Program-made: the position numbers and the translations under genes
Shown here: positions 8,490 to 18,089 of the stretch, piece after piece
How positions within the stretch are numbered: the stretch's first letter is position 1
Layout of the letters: each line of letters begins with the position of its first letter
DNA from: G963665215 sp963665215
GTDB lineage: Bacteria > Chloroflexota > Dehalococcoidia > Lucifugimonadales > CAUZJF01
Direction of reading: 5' to 3'
Assembly: GCA_963665215.2 (NCBI GenBank)
Contig: CAXXWW010000014.1
Span: 62,001 to 126,000 of the forward strand
DNA: 64,000 nucleotides
Notes under the pieces: model-generated
What the model saw: only the letters and a program-made list of their open reading frames with translations
The model's database searches: none
Told to the model about the DNA's origin: nothing

Positions 8490-9503
8490 ATGAAGCTTGG
8501 CGTGATTTCCCAGAATCTTGAGCAGTTCGGGTTCGAGGAGGGCCTGCAGTACGCCGAAGACCTCGGGGTCCGTGCGGTAGAGGTTGGAATAGCCGGGCTC
8601 TGGGGTCGGAGCTACTGTGACCTGGACAGGCTCCTTGCGGACAAGGGTGAGATCGAGCGCTGGCACCAGGCCTTTGCGCGCCACGGCCTGGAGATCAGCG
8701 CCATGGGCGCCCACGGCGCCCCGCTTATGCCCGACAAGCGAGTGGCCCAGCACTACTCGCAGGAGCTCAAGCGGGCCTTCGAGTTCAAGGAGGCGGCCGG
8801 AGTCAGGCGGATGACCCTGCTGGCCGGCCTGCCTGAAGGAGCCGAGGGGGACACAGCCCCTAACTGGGTTACCTTCGCCGAGTGGCCCTTCCTGCGCGAC
8901 ACCCTTGACTGGCAGTGGGAGAAGCGTCTGGTGCCCTACTGGCGAGAGCACGGCAAGATCGCCGAGGATCACGGGGTCACTCTCTGCTTCGAGATGCACG
9001 GCGGCGACATGGTCCACAACCCCATAGCGCTTAAGAGGCTACGGGAGGAGGTGGGACCGGTCGTGGCGTGCAACTTCGACATCTCCCACATGTGGTACCA
9101 GGGTATCGACCCTATCGAGGCGGTCAGATACCTCGGTCCGCTGGTCCAGCACGTCCACGTGAAGGACACCATCATCCACAAGCACAACTCTCGGATTCGT
9201 GGGCTCATGGACCCGGGCACCACGGAGCAGCCTGAGACGCGCGCCTGGACCTACACGCTGGCTGGGTGGGGCCACGATGCGGCGACGTGGCGCGAGTTCG
9301 TCACGACGCTGCGCCTGATCGGCTACGACCACGTGCTGTCTATCGAGATGGAGTCCGAATATATCGAGGTCGACGAAGGCCTGCGGAAGTCGGTCGAGTT
9401 CCTGAAGCCCATCGTGCTGGAAAAGCCTCCCGGCCCGAAATGGTGGGAGATAGCCGGGATGAAGAGGGCCGGCGGCCTCGATCAGAGCAAGAAGGGAGGA
9501 TGA
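8490..9503 (+). CDS. Sugar phosphate isomerase/epimerase (TIM barrel)
   Basis: 337 residues from the ATG at 8490, which has a GAGGAGG ribosome site six bases upstream; a longer in-frame start at 8442 has none and is rejected. The xylose-isomerase-like barrel has metal-binding positions visible as Glu in AVEVGIAG, Glu-His in CFEMHGGDMVH, Asp-His in NFDISHMWYQ, His in HVHVKDT and Glu in LSIEMESEY. Its stop codon overlaps the neighbourhood of the next start (ATGA at 9500-9503), so the two are probably co-translated. The substrate is unknown; a sugar acid or polyol is likely. Confidence 0.8.
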   Translation: MKLGVISQNLEQFGFEEGLQYAEDLGVRAVEVGIAGLWGRSYCDLDRLLADKGEIERWHQAFARHGLEISAMGAHGAPLMPDKRVAQHYSQELKRAFEFKEAAGVRRMTLLAGLPEGAEGDTAPNWVTFAEWPFLRDTLDWQWEKRLVPYWREHGKIAEDHGVTLCFEMHGGDMVHNPIALKRLREEVGPVVACNFDISHMWYQGIDPIEAVRYLGPLVQHVHVKDTIIHKHNSRIRGLMDPGTTEQPETRAWTYTLAGWGHDAATWREFVTTLRLIGYDHVLSIEMESEYIEVDEGLRKSVEFLKPIVLEKPPGPKWWEIAGMKRAGGLDQSKKGG

Positions 9504-9505
9504 CC

Positions 9506-10234
9506 ATGTCGGTGCATCTCGAATGGGTGGGGCATGCGTGCTTCCGTCTCTGGGAGGACGGCGGCCCCGTCATCGCGACGGACCCGTACACGCCGTCGTC
9601 CCTCGGGCTGGTCAATGACGATGAGGTCGGCCGACGTATTCAAGCTGACACCGTCATCTGCAGCTCGCTCACAGACATCGCCCACTCCAACTACGGGCTG
9701 GTCGAAGGCTCTCCTGACGTGATCAACGCCTTGGACGTGGCGAGAGGGGAGAGGGAGGCCACCATCAGTGGCGAGCCCGTGATCGCAGTCGAGGCGGCCG
9801 AGTCGCCGGACCATCCCTCGGGTCCCGACGATAACGCCCTTTACGCCTTCAAGGTCGGCGGCCTCTGGTTCCTGCACATGGGCGACGTGGGTATCGGGCT
9901 CGACAGCGACGAGATCGAGCCCTTCAAGGGCCGGTGCGACGTTCTCCTGGCCCTGGTGGGCGAGGCCCTGACCCTCAGGCTGGACGACCTCGACCCGATA
10001 ATCGACTACCTGGAGCCGACCTGGGTGGTGCCCATGCATTACAACCTGGCGCCGGTGACGGGCTTCGAGCCGAACATCATGACCAAGGTCGACGGGTTCA
10101 TCCGTCGGCGCGCACACGACCCCGTACTGTATGCCCGCCACCACACGGTGACCTTTCCCCTGCTCACCGCCGGGCTTGGCCGGCCCATTATCGTCGTGCG
10201 GGAGCCGTCAGGCTACCGGCCGACGTCCGAGTGA
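9506..10234 (+). CDS. UlaG-like metallo-beta-lactamase-fold protein with degenerate metal site
   Basis: 242 residues from ATG 9506, which is correctly spaced from GGGAGG; an ATG at 9500 overlaps the previous stop. The N-terminus LEWVGHACFRLWEDG and the barrel strand IATDPYTP are typical of UlaG-type metal-dependent hydrolases. The normal HxHxDH loop is replaced by SSLTDIAHSN, while later ligands remain recognisable (LHMGDVG and VVPMHYN). The core zinc site is thus mostly lost. It may be a non-canonical metal enzyme or a non-catalytic partner of the neighbouring isomerases, with which it seems to share an operon. Confidence 0.7.
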   Translation: MSVHLEWVGHACFRLWEDGGPVIATDPYTPSSLGLVNDDEVGRRIQADTVICSSLTDIAHSNYGLVEGSPDVINALDVARGEREATISGEPVIAVEAAESPDHPSGPDDNALYAFKVGGLWFLHMGDVGIGLDSDEIEPFKGRCDVLLALVGEALTLRLDDLDPIIDYLEPTWVVPMHYNLAPVTGFEPNIMTKVDGFIRRRAHDPVLYARHHTVTFPLLTAGLGRPIIVVREPSGYRPTSE

Positions 10235-10578
10235 GCTCATCCAGTTTATTATCACTTATCTGCTTGGCTCAAACCCACAGCACAGATGCTGCCTTCTACA
10301 TGCCAGTCGCGCGGTGCTCACAAATGCTCGGGGTGCTGACCTGTGGCTCGTGCGCGGTTAAAAGCTCCCGGCTCTCTTTGGGCTGCGGCGAGAGAATTCC
10401 GGTTTACTGCTCTACACTGGGGGAGTCAATTCCTAGTTGACTCAAAACAAAGGTTACGGAATAAGGTATCGGTGCCTCGGAAATCATGCTAAGTTAGCAA
10501 CCGCTGCCGTGGCAGGCCCGGGCTCCCCGTCCGCAACGCCGGTCTTCAGCCGCAGCTAACTTCGAGGAGGGGTTGAGA
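10235..10578. other. Intergenic gap with a duplicated upstream block
   Basis: No credible gene. The last 85 bases or so (about 10494-10578, containing GCAGGCCCGGGCTCCC and TCTTCAGCCGCAGCTAACTTC) recur upstream of the second Gfo/Idh gene at about 40986-41060. The duplication that created the two dehydrogenase genes therefore included their leader regions. Confidence 0.6.
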
Positions 10579-11664
10579 GTGAAGAGGTATCGCGCCGCGG
10601 TGATCGGATGTAGCCGTATGGGCGGGTTCCTCGAAAATGAGTTGGTGGGCTCGCCCACCGTGGTGCTGCCCTTCTCACACGGGGCCTCGTTTTACGCCAG
10701 TGAGAGGGTGGAGCTGGTGGCCTGCTCCGATCTGCGCGCGGACGTCATGAAGGAGTTCGGAAAGCTCTACCATGTTCCAAAGGAGCGGCAGTACGTCGAC
10801 TACCGGGAGCTGATAGAGGTGGAGCGGCCGGAGATCGTCGGCGTGGCCACACAGCCCGAGCACCGGGCCGAGATCGTCATCTACGCGGTAGAGCACGGCG
10901 TCAGGGCGATCTACGCCGAGAAGGCGATGTCGGCGTCGCTGGACGAGGCCGACGCGATGGTCGAGGCCGTCGAACGCAATGGGGTGGCCTTCAACCTGGG
11001 CACCAACCGGCGCTGGGACCCGGGCTATGACAAGATGAAGGAGGTCATCGACAGCGGTCGGCTGGGCGCCCTCAAGACCGTTATCGTCTACGAGAACGGC
11101 GCGCTGTTCAACACGGCCAGCCACTACTTCGACCTGGTCCTGCGCCTCAATAGCGACCGCCCCGTGGCCTGGGTCCAGGCGCACCTGACCGACGGCGACC
11201 TGACGATTGACGGCGACAGGTTGATCGAGGACCCCGTGGGGCACGGCATCATCCAGTTTGAGGACGGTGTGACAGCCTACGCCCTGCAGACCGGGCGTAG
11301 AAACGAGGTCGAGGCCATCTGCGAGCGAGGTGTGCTCACATCGTTGAGCGACGGGCTCAACTGGCAATTGCGCCAAGACGGGGTAGATTACAGGGGCCGG
11401 CCGGCGCTTGTGCCGGGGCGGTTCCCTCGCTACCAGCGCGCCAGCACGTCACGGAGGATCGTCGAGGACCTGGTGAACGCGTTGGACACGGGAGAGCCGA
11501 CCAGGGGCGGCGTGCGTGTGGCCCGGGCCAGCACCGAGCTGATCTTTGCGTTCATCGAGTCCCACCGGCGCGGTGGAGCCAGGGTGGAGCTACCGCTCCA
11601 GGGATGCACGCTCAGGCTCGACCGCGACCGCGCTCCCCAGTCTCCCAGATACGAGCCCCGCTGA
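10579..11664 (+). CDS. Gfo/Idh/MocA-family oxidoreductase, copy 1
   Basis: 361 residues. A Rossmann NAD(P)-binding domain opens the protein (YRAAVIGCSRMGGF), and the Gfo/Idh signature EKAMSAS lies near residue 115, giving the lysine expected in the active site. The C-terminal alpha/beta domain contains NRRWDPGYDKMKEVI. The start is taken as GTG 10579, seven bases after GAGGAGGGG; the in-frame TTG at 10573 is too close. A paralogue about 90 percent identical is encoded on the other strand at 39897. The likely role is NAD(P)-dependent oxidation of a sugar, inositol or related compound, consistent with the two isomerases upstream. Confidence 0.88.
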   Translation: MKRYRAAVIGCSRMGGFLENELVGSPTVVLPFSHGASFYASERVELVACSDLRADVMKEFGKLYHVPKERQYVDYRELIEVERPEIVGVATQPEHRAEIVIYAVEHGVRAIYAEKAMSASLDEADAMVEAVERNGVAFNLGTNRRWDPGYDKMKEVIDSGRLGALKTVIVYENGALFNTASHYFDLVLRLNSDRPVAWVQAHLTDGDLTIDGDRLIEDPVGHGIIQFEDGVTAYALQTGRRNEVEAICERGVLTSLSDGLNWQLRQDGVDYRGRPALVPGRFPRYQRASTSRRIVEDLVNALDTGEPTRGGVRVARASTELIFAFIESHRRGGARVELPLQGCTLRLDRDRAPQSPRYEPR

Positions 11665-11771
11665 GAACGCACTTCGGCTTCGGCCAGGCTGAATATCGGC
11701 TCGCGCACCAGCATGTCCCGGAAATTCTGGTCGAGCTCAATGCTGTTTCTGGGTATGAATGCGAATAAGTC

Positions 11772-12965
11772 TTATGCCCTGGTGATTTGGCTCACGTCGA
11801 CTACGTACATCTGACGCGACCGGTGGTCTCGACCGCTTTCGTGTGCCGAGTCTATGCACACTTGCGTACCGTCGCGATTCCAACGGGGGTGCAGGTCGCA
11901 GCGGAACGGTCCGCTCAAGTCGGGCGGCAGGTAGAACCTGCCAACATCGAAGCGTCGTCGGTCCGAAACACGGTACAGCATCAGAGTCTGCATTCGGTCA
12001 GTATCGGGGTAAGTGTCGTTTAAGATCCACTTGCGGTCGGGCGAGTAGGAGCAGTGTCCGTCCTGGTCAAGGACTCCTCCGCCTATGACCTCCGCCGTAC
12101 CGGCCTGGTCGTCTAACAGGTAGAAATGGTCTCCCTGTTCATTCGTGCGAGTCCATGCCAGGATGGTATGGTCGTCGCGCCAGTCAAAGTGCGAGACCAT
12201 GCCTGTATCGGACAGTAGCCGGATGTCACTGCCGTCGGGATTGCTCGTATATAACCGAGTCCTCCTGGTTTGCTCCTGGTCGGGTGGGCGCCATCGGTGT
12301 AGAAACAAGAACCGTGTGGCCGAGGGGTTGAACTGCAAGTGGTTGAACCAGTGATGCGCCTCGCTAAACGTTTCGTCGGGGCGATCGCGAGATGCCCATT
12401 CCAGGGAGACGATGAGACGGTGCACCCCGGAGTCGAGGTCCATCCAGTAGATTCCGGCATCGGCAGGGGCCGATTCGTCTGGGTGCCTCTCGGGCATTGC
12501 CATGTAGCCGTAGCCCGGGCGAAGCCGGTTTACCCGGTCGAAGTCGAGCGAGACCGCCTGTTTCCCATCCCGGCTGATTGCGTAGACCGGCAGAGGAAGT
12601 CGCCGCGCCTTACCGTCGTGGATATCGCGGATAACAGACAAGTATTTTCCGTCGTCGAACCCATTGTAGATGATCTCCCGGTCGGGAGCCGAGCCCAGCC
12701 ATTGCAGCATCGTCCCCTGTTGCCAGCCCCAGGCGATCGTAGTATCCAGCGGCACGTACCTGTTCTGCTCTTGCAAGTCCACCATGCCGACTGTCACGGG
12801 CTCGCCGGGTTCCGGCTGCCGGTGAACAAAGTCGATCTCCGAGGCAAGCAGATACCGTCCCGTCTGGTCCCATGGGCATTTGTCATAGTAGCCAAAGAAG
12901 TGGTGCTTTGGCCCGCGTGTCACCGGCGTCGCAGACAGGAATCCCGGGTCAGCCGCGTGTGTCAC
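11772..12965 (-). CDS. Oligogalacturonate-lyase-like/TolB-like beta-propeller protein
   Basis: 397 residues from GTG 12965, which follows GAGAGG; a longer ATG frame to 13031 lacks a ribosome site. Repeated WD40-like/PD40 blades are visible (ASEIDFVHRQPE, LYTSNPDGSDIRLLSDTG, GHCSYSPDRKWILNDTYPD). The opening GPKHHFFGYYDKCPWD resembles proteins grouped with oligogalacturonate lyase. No signal peptide is seen, so it is probably cytosolic. It may bind or cleave an acidic oligosaccharide, but catalytic residues cannot be assigned with confidence. It is the only minus-strand gene in this metabolic block. Confidence 0.65.
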   Translation of the reverse strand: MTHAADPGFLSATPVTRGPKHHFFGYYDKCPWDQTGRYLLASEIDFVHRQPEPGEPVTVGMVDLQEQNRYVPLDTTIAWGWQQGTMLQWLGSAPDREIIYNGFDDGKYLSVIRDIHDGKARRLPLPVYAISRDGKQAVSLDFDRVNRLRPGYGYMAMPERHPDESAPADAGIYWMDLDSGVHRLIVSLEWASRDRPDETFSEAHHWFNHLQFNPSATRFLFLHRWRPPDQEQTRRTRLYTSNPDGSDIRLLSDTGMVSHFDWRDDHTILAWTRTNEQGDHFYLLDDQAGTAEVIGGGVLDQDGHCSYSPDRKWILNDTYPDTDRMQTLMLYRVSDRRRFDVGRFYLPPDLSGPFRCDLHPRWNRDGTQVCIDSAHESGRDHRSRQMYVVDVSQITRA

Positions 12966-13412
12966 AGGTTTTCCTCTCCGTCTTGGACCCGCGAGACCCA
13001 GCGTTCCACGCCACGAGACAATGGGTCCCATTTTCCCCGTCCACGCTGCCCGAGAACCTGTTCTACGGGCACCCTGTAACGGTTGTGGGTGTTTGATGGT
13101 GCGGGCCCGGGGCCCGGCTACCTGCGCCGGCTGCCAGCACTAAGGCCACTCGGGGGCGGGATGACCGCACCGGCTCTGTGGCGGGCTCACTCTACACGGG
13201 GTGTCCGCCAAGGGTCAAGTAAAACTGTTCCCTCAGTCAGTCAGGCGGGGAGACCATACGGCATGAGATAATCGGCGTGTGAAACCTAGTCAAGTTCCCT
13301 GGACCTGGCGTCTGATCTTCTTCTGGGCTGTCTTTTGTCTCGCCTCCGAGCAGACGGCTTCGCTTCAACGTAGGTGGCATAAACTGGAGATAGAATCGCA
13401 AGGAGATATAGC
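12966..13412. other. Divergent intergenic region, no gene seen
   Basis: 447 bp between the minus-strand propeller gene and the plus-strand aldo/keto reductase. It should contain both promoters, but I see no strong consensus pair. The only clear signal is the ribosome site AAGGAGATATAGC before ATG 13413. Confidence 0.5.
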
Positions 13413-14333
13413 ATGGAGACGACCTCTCTGGGAAAGACAGGACTCAAAGTCAGCCGCTTGGGTGTGGGTCTGGCGGAGATAGGGAGGCTATCGACCGACG
13501 ACGTGGGTAAAGCGGGAAGGATACTGGGTGGCGCGCTGGACGGAGGCATCAACTTCTTTGATACCGCGGAGTGCTACGGTAACAGCGAAGAACTCATTGG
13601 CAAGACCATTGCCCATCGTCGGGACGAGATTATCCTCGCCACCAAAGCAGGCCATCTGTCCACCGGGTCTTCGGGTCGGCCCTGGACCGGCCAGACAGTA
13701 AGGGACGGCATCAACCGCAGCCTGGTGAAGCTCAAGACGGACCATGTGGACCTGGTCCAGATACACGCGTTTGATATCTCGGCGCCCCCGCCGGATGAGG
13801 TCATTGAGGCGGTGATGGACGCAAAAGAGTCCGGGAAGACCCGCTTCATCGGCTACAGTGGGGAGAACGAAGACGCGGAATGGGCGGTTCAAAGCGGGCT
13901 CTTCGACACTCTGCAGACCTCGTTTAGTCTAGTAGACCAGCGGGCTCGCTACAACCTCTTCGAGGAGGCCAGGTCCAGGGGAATCGGCATAATAGCAAAG
14001 CGGCCGGTGGGGAACGCAACGTGGGGCAGAGCGGCTGCGGCAAAAGGCGACGCAGGGCTGTCCGGGACTAGCCTCGAGCGGCTCAAGCGGGCCCAGGCCA
14101 TGTTGGAGATGGGCCCAATAGACGGCGCGCCGCAGGACCATATTGTTCTGGCACTAGGCTTCGTTCTCGCCCACGAGGACGCGCATACCGCCATCGTCGG
14201 CACCCGTAGCCCGGAGCACATGCTTGCCAACATCACAGCTGTAGAGACGCGCCTTCCCTTGGCGGAAGGTGTGGTAACGGAGCTTCACCGGCGTTTCGAC
14301 CTGGTTGGTAGAGAGTGGCGTGCCATTGACTGA
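13413..14333 (+). CDS. Aldo/keto reductase
   Basis: 306 residues of the AKR (alpha/beta)8 family. The catalytic set is visible in order: Asp and Tyr in FFDTAECYGNSEELIG (about residues 49-64), Lys in LATKAGHL near 80, and His in LVQIHAFD near 115. The cofactor-binding C-terminal segment ends in TAIVGTRSPEHMLANI. It reduces a carbonyl with NADPH; the substrate is unknown. The ATG has a strong AAGGAG site. A second AKR gene sits in the trp cluster (37375), but the two are only distantly similar. Confidence 0.9.
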   Translation: METTSLGKTGLKVSRLGVGLAEIGRLSTDDVGKAGRILGGALDGGINFFDTAECYGNSEELIGKTIAHRRDEIILATKAGHLSTGSSGRPWTGQTVRDGINRSLVKLKTDHVDLVQIHAFDISAPPPDEVIEAVMDAKESGKTRFIGYSGENEDAEWAVQSGLFDTLQTSFSLVDQRARYNLFEEARSRGIGIIAKRPVGNATWGRAAAAKGDAGLSGTSLERLKRAQAMLEMGPIDGAPQDHIVLALGFVLAHEDAHTAIVGTRSPEHMLANITAVETRLPLAEGVVTELHRRFDLVGREWRAID

Positions 14334-14589
14334 TTCACCATGGGCCGCCTGAGGAGATACCTAGAGTCTCACGATTCCACTCACCAGGTGCTTCAAGTGA
14401 TAGCTTCTACCCCAACGTGGTCCCCTTCCCAGGGGTCGCCCCGACGTAACCGTTAACGCTGCCGCCTTGACCCCTGAACCCAAAGTACTGGCCTAGCGCA
14501 GCTAATCCCTACCCCCGTGCCACTGTCCCCCTGGGCTATACTGGCCCCAGAGCTGGCGGTGTGTTGAGAGAACAGTGGAGGGATACTGG

Positions 14590-15402
14590 ATGTTTGAAAG
14601 AAAGCCACGGCTGCAAGGTAAGGTCGCGATCGTCACCGGTGCTGGCTCGAGCGGACCGGGTGTCGGCACCGGCAAAGCTATCTCGACGTTGTTCGCCCGA
14701 GAGGGATGTAGTGTTCTGCTCGTGGACCGGGAGGCGTCCCGGGCGGAAGAGACCCTTTCCGGCATCCAGGAAGAGGGCGGGGAGGCGTCAGTAATCGAGG
14801 CCGACGTCACCAAATCTGGCGACTGTGGGAAGATTGTGAAGGAGGCGGTTCAAAGGTACGGACGTCTGGACATCCTCGTTAACAACGTCGGCATAACCCT
14901 GTCCGGCACGGTCGTCGATGTGGCCGAAGAGGTCTGGGACCAGGTTCTGGACGTGAACCTGAAGAGCATGATGTTATCTAGCAAGTACTCCGTGCCGAAG
15001 ATGCAGGAGGGGGGTGGCGGGTCGATCATCAACATCTCGTCAATACTTGCCATTCGCTCGGGGGGCGGTTTCGACAGCGTTCCGTACATCGTATCCAAGG
15101 GCGGGATCGTCTCTCTGACAATCTCGCTGGCCTCCACTTATGGTGCAGATAACATCAGGGCCAACGCCATATTGCCTGGATTTATCTACACGCCCATGGT
15201 CGCAGGAAGTCTGACCGAGGAGGCCCGAGACCTGAGGCGGCGTACGGCCCCTCTGGGCACGGAGGGGACCGCATGGGACGTCGCCTGGGCCGCGGTCTAT
15301 CTGGCCAGCGACGAGTCCCGATGGGTGACCGGCATAGCCCTGCCAGTGGACGCGGGCGTGACGATCACCACCCCTCTGACCATGCTCGACCGGTTGAGGT
15401 AG
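14590..15402 (+). CDS. Short-chain dehydrogenase/reductase
   Basis: 270 residues from ATG 14590, seven bases after GGAGGG; a GTG at 14575 is an alternative. Classical SDR landmarks are present: a modified glycine-rich cofactor loop TGAGSSGPGVGTGKA (the usual form is TGxxxGIG), NNVG near 98, Ser in INISS and the YxxxK catalytic pair in PYIVSKGG. The C-terminal signature is ASDESRWVTGIALPVDAGV. It is an NAD(P)-dependent alcohol dehydrogenase or ketoreductase of unknown substrate. The widened glycine loop is unusual but seen in some SDR subgroups. Confidence 0.9.
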   Translation: MFERKPRLQGKVAIVTGAGSSGPGVGTGKAISTLFAREGCSVLLVDREASRAEETLSGIQEEGGEASVIEADVTKSGDCGKIVKEAVQRYGRLDILVNNVGITLSGTVVDVAEEVWDQVLDVNLKSMMLSSKYSVPKMQEGGGGSIINISSILAIRSGGGFDSVPYIVSKGGIVSLTISLASTYGADNIRANAILPGFIYTPMVAGSLTEEARDLRRRTAPLGTEGTAWDVAWAAVYLASDESRWVTGIALPVDAGVTITTPLTMLDRLR

Positions 15403-15479
15403 CCTGGGCATCACCCTTGTTCTTTGCCAGGACAACGGACATCCAGGCCCAAGTAACTCCTGGTTTGACGTGTCCGGCG

Positions 15480-15620
15480 GTCGAGTCCAGAGAGGGTTGC
15501 CACCCTCGGCGCCTGCCCTGAGCCCGTCGAAGGGGCAGGGGCTTGGGGATTCCTCCAAACCATTAGAGCCTGCGCTGAGCTTGCCGAAGCGGCGGGCGGG
15601 TGGGAAGAAGAACCCTTCGA
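15480..15620. repeat. Dispersed repeat fragments
   Basis: Two core blocks in tandem, CCTGCCCTGAGCCCGTCGAA and CCTGCGCTGAGCTTGCCGAA, with the associated GGGGCTTGGGGATTC and GGTGGGAAGAAGAAC segments. It is a degenerate copy of the family described at 6345 and 34520. The IS1380 element at 15625 is inserted at its right edge. Confidence 0.6.
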
Positions 15621-15624
15621 TTAA

Positions 15625-17344
15625 CCCCGAATCCACCGAAGGACACGGATGGACGGCGTGAGGAAAGCGGAAGGGGGGTGAGGGAGCTACAGGGGAAATA
15701 GCCTGGGTTCCATTTGGGGTAGGGAGGTCGGCGGACGGTCTTCATCGCCGCACAGGGGCCCCTATGGCCGTCTGCGGGAGCTGCGATGCGCGGGATGGCG
15801 AGAGAATACGCAGCAGGGAACTCTCTCGGACCGGGCTGGCACGAGTCTGCGGGGATCTTCGGTTGTCCGGTGGGTGGGTCGGTCGCCGACGGTGCCGTCA
15901 GGCCGGGAGTGGAATGGCTCGCAGCCGGGCCAAGGCGCGGCTGAACTTCTCAGCCCAAGGCCAGCGATCCGGAAGATGCAGGGTCAACCGGCGTGCCGAG
16001 CGGGTGAGCCGTCCGGCCAGGGAGAAGAACCGCCGCCGGAGGGTCTTGGTGGTGGCTATCCGCTCTCCCAGACCGATCCGCGCCGTCCAGCGGGCCAGGT
16101 TGTGGGCCATCGTCTGGACGGCCAGCCAGGCGCCGTTGGCGGCGAAGCGGCCCGAGGGGAGATGGTTCAGCCCGACGCCGTACTTGAGGTCGCGTATGGC
16201 ATTCTCGATCTCGGCGTGGCGGCGATGGTCAGCCTCCAGTTCGAGCAACTCCCCGTCCCGGTCGGTGATGAAGCCATGATAGCTGTATTTGGCGAAGAGG
16301 GCCAGTTGGGAACCGGGCGTGGGCTTCACCCGCCGGACGATGAGCCGTACCGGCGCGGCGTCCGCCTCGGCCTGGAAGGGGGTGCAGGTGGTCTCGGCCA
16401 CATCGGCGGCGCCGTGCATCCAGTAAGGAATCGGCGTCCAGGCATCTTCGGGTATCGCCTCGATGAGATTGTGCAGGCTTTTGTGCTGGCGGATGGTGAT
16501 GGAGAAGCGGACATCCATCTTGCGGCAGACGGATACCACGCCATGAGTGTAGAACCCGCTGTCGGCCCGTAGCGTGAGTCGTCCGTTGGCCCCGGCGTAG
16601 CGCACCCGTCCCACCGTCTCCCGCAGGAAGTGGGCGGCGCCGCGGGCGGTGTTGGCCCGGCCCTCGCGCAGCCGGGACATCAGCACGTCTCCGGTGCCGG
16701 CGGCGATGGCCAGCAGCGGGTGGTAGCCCCGCTTGCCGGTATAGCCGTGGTGGCGGGCGCCCTCCTTGGCCAGTCCGTAGGTCTCGCAGATGGTGGAGTC
16801 CAGGTCAATGGTCAGGGGCCCGTCGCCGGGTCCCGCCCCGGCCTGCCAAGCCCGGGCCAGCAACTCGCGGCTCACCCGGTCGAGTTGACGGACGTGGCCC
16901 CACCGGAAGCTGCGCAGGAAGGTGCCCAGGGTGGATGGCGCCTTGACCGTGCCGCCCAGGGTGCAGGCCGTCCCCCCGGTGCGCAACACATCGGCGTCGT
17001 CAATGCAGTCGCCCCCAGCCAGCGCAGACGCCACCAGCGTCATCATCTTGTCGCTCGTGTTCGCCCGCCCCGGGGCATCGCCCAGGTCGAGGCGCTGCCG
17101 GACGAGTTCGGGCAGGCCGAGGTGCCGCGCCAGGGTGGCCGGAAGGAGCAGCCCGGCATTGGCCACCAAGCGGCGGTCGTCGAAGGTGATTTGGATCCGG
17201 TCGGGGTGGTTGCGTGGCAGCATCTACTGGGTGCTCCTTTTCCAGGGCCGTTTTTTTGCTACAAAACCATTATCCCAGAAGCACAGGAGCACCTTCTTGC
17301 CGCCTCAGGACGCTAACCCGACGCCCTCCTTCGGTGGATTCGGG
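15625..17344 (-). mobile_element. IS1380-family insertion sequence
   Basis: A 1720-bp element bounded by inverted ends CCCCGAATCCACCGAAGGA (left) and, on the other strand at the right, CCCGAATCCACCGAAGGA. It is flanked by TTAA on both sides (15621-15624 and 17345-17348), a 4-bp duplication as expected for IS1380. It carries one transposase gene on the minus strand. Confidence 0.88.
15898..17223 (-). CDS. IS1380-family transposase
   Basis: 441 residues, full length for the family. The DDE catalytic residues are visible as Asp in LTIDLDSTICETYG (about residue 142), Asp in LRADSGFYTHG and Glu in EIENAIRDLKYGVGLNHLP. The frame is open throughout, so the element is probably competent. It is a different IS1380 lineage from the broken one at 51339. 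Confidence 0.93.
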   Translation of the reverse strand: MLPRNHPDRIQITFDDRRLVANAGLLLPATLARHLGLPELVRQRLDLGDAPGRANTSDKMMTLVASALAGGDCIDDADVLRTGGTACTLGGTVKAPSTLGTFLRSFRWGHVRQLDRVSRELLARAWQAGAGPGDGPLTIDLDSTICETYGLAKEGARHHGYTGKRGYHPLLAIAAGTGDVLMSRLREGRANTARGAAHFLRETVGRVRYAGANGRLTLRADSGFYTHGVVSVCRKMDVRFSITIRQHKSLHNLIEAIPEDAWTPIPYWMHGAADVAETTCTPFQAEADAAPVRLIVRRVKPTPGSQLALFAKYSYHGFITDRDGELLELEADHRRHAEIENAIRDLKYGVGLNHLPSGRFAANGAWLAVQTMAHNLARWTARIGLGERIATTKTLRRRFFSLAGRLTRSARRLTLHLPDRWPWAEKFSRALARLRAIPLPA

Positions 17345-17541
17345 TTAACGCGTGACTTGCGGCTAGCCCGTTGACCGGTCGCGAAGCCGCAGGAAGTGCA
17401 GGTCGATGCCTGGGCCGCCAATAACCGCGCTGGCACCCAGCAGAATGTTGGCCTGCACGGTTGTCCTCTGATGCCCTGTGGGCATAGCCTCTCTGATAAA
17501 GGCCCGTTAGATTGGGCCCCACCAAGGAAGGCCTGTGAGGC

Positions 17542-17751
17542 ATGGGACAGACTAAGCTTGACGGTACGCGGCTGATTGTTCTGCTTATCGGGGTGTGTCT
17601 GGGTATGACCCTCGTCGCCACCGTTTTCGTGTGGTCGGAGTGGAGCCCATTGATGCGTGTCATGGTGCTGACCGCCGACGCCCTCTGGATGGCGGGAGCT
17701 TCCCGGCTGGTCCTGACCAGCGACAGGCGGCGACCCCCCGGCGCCTTGTAG
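17542..17751 (+). CDS. Possible small membrane protein
   Basis: 69 codons with two predicted hydrophobic segments (LIVLLIGVCLGMTLVATVFVW and a weaker one, VMVLTADALWMAGASRLVL) and a basic C-terminus. AAGGAAGG lies upstream of the ATG. No family is recognised, and a protein this short in GC-rich DNA may be spurious. Confidence 0.35.
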   Translation: MGQTKLDGTRLIVLLIGVCLGMTLVATVFVWSEWSPLMRVMVLTADALWMAGASRLVLTSDRRRPPGAL

Positions 17752-18089
17752 GACCGCCGCAGTGCATTGTGGTCAGGGGTGCTGCCACCCCCCTCAGCCA
17801 CAGGTATGGGATCTGGTCTCTACAGGCCGCCTCCAACTTGCGGGACGAGCGCACCCCGGTCATTTCCCTCACACGAGTTGGATTCCCCGCCGCCTGAGCT
17901 AGGTGGCGATACTCCAGGCTGCCCCGCCGGTGCGTGGCACGGTCTTCGCTGTGCACCAACTTTACGCCCTCCTCTCCCACTCGTATACTTGGTCAGAGCT
18001 CGCACGGACCAGCAACTCGAGGCGTCATTCGGGCGACAGGGATATACGAAGGGCTGAGAGATCGAATCGCGTGACAGGAGGCTACCGTT
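17752..18089. other. Intergenic gap, nothing recognised
   Basis: 338 bp without a supported gene or strong promoter pair. The only clear signal is the GGAGG ribosome site just before ATG 18090. Confidence 0.5.

Noticed and set aside
17345..17541. A gene fragment to the right of the IS1380 element
   Set aside because: A short minus-strand stretch reads somewhat protein-like, but it is too short and does not join with anything on the left side of the element.
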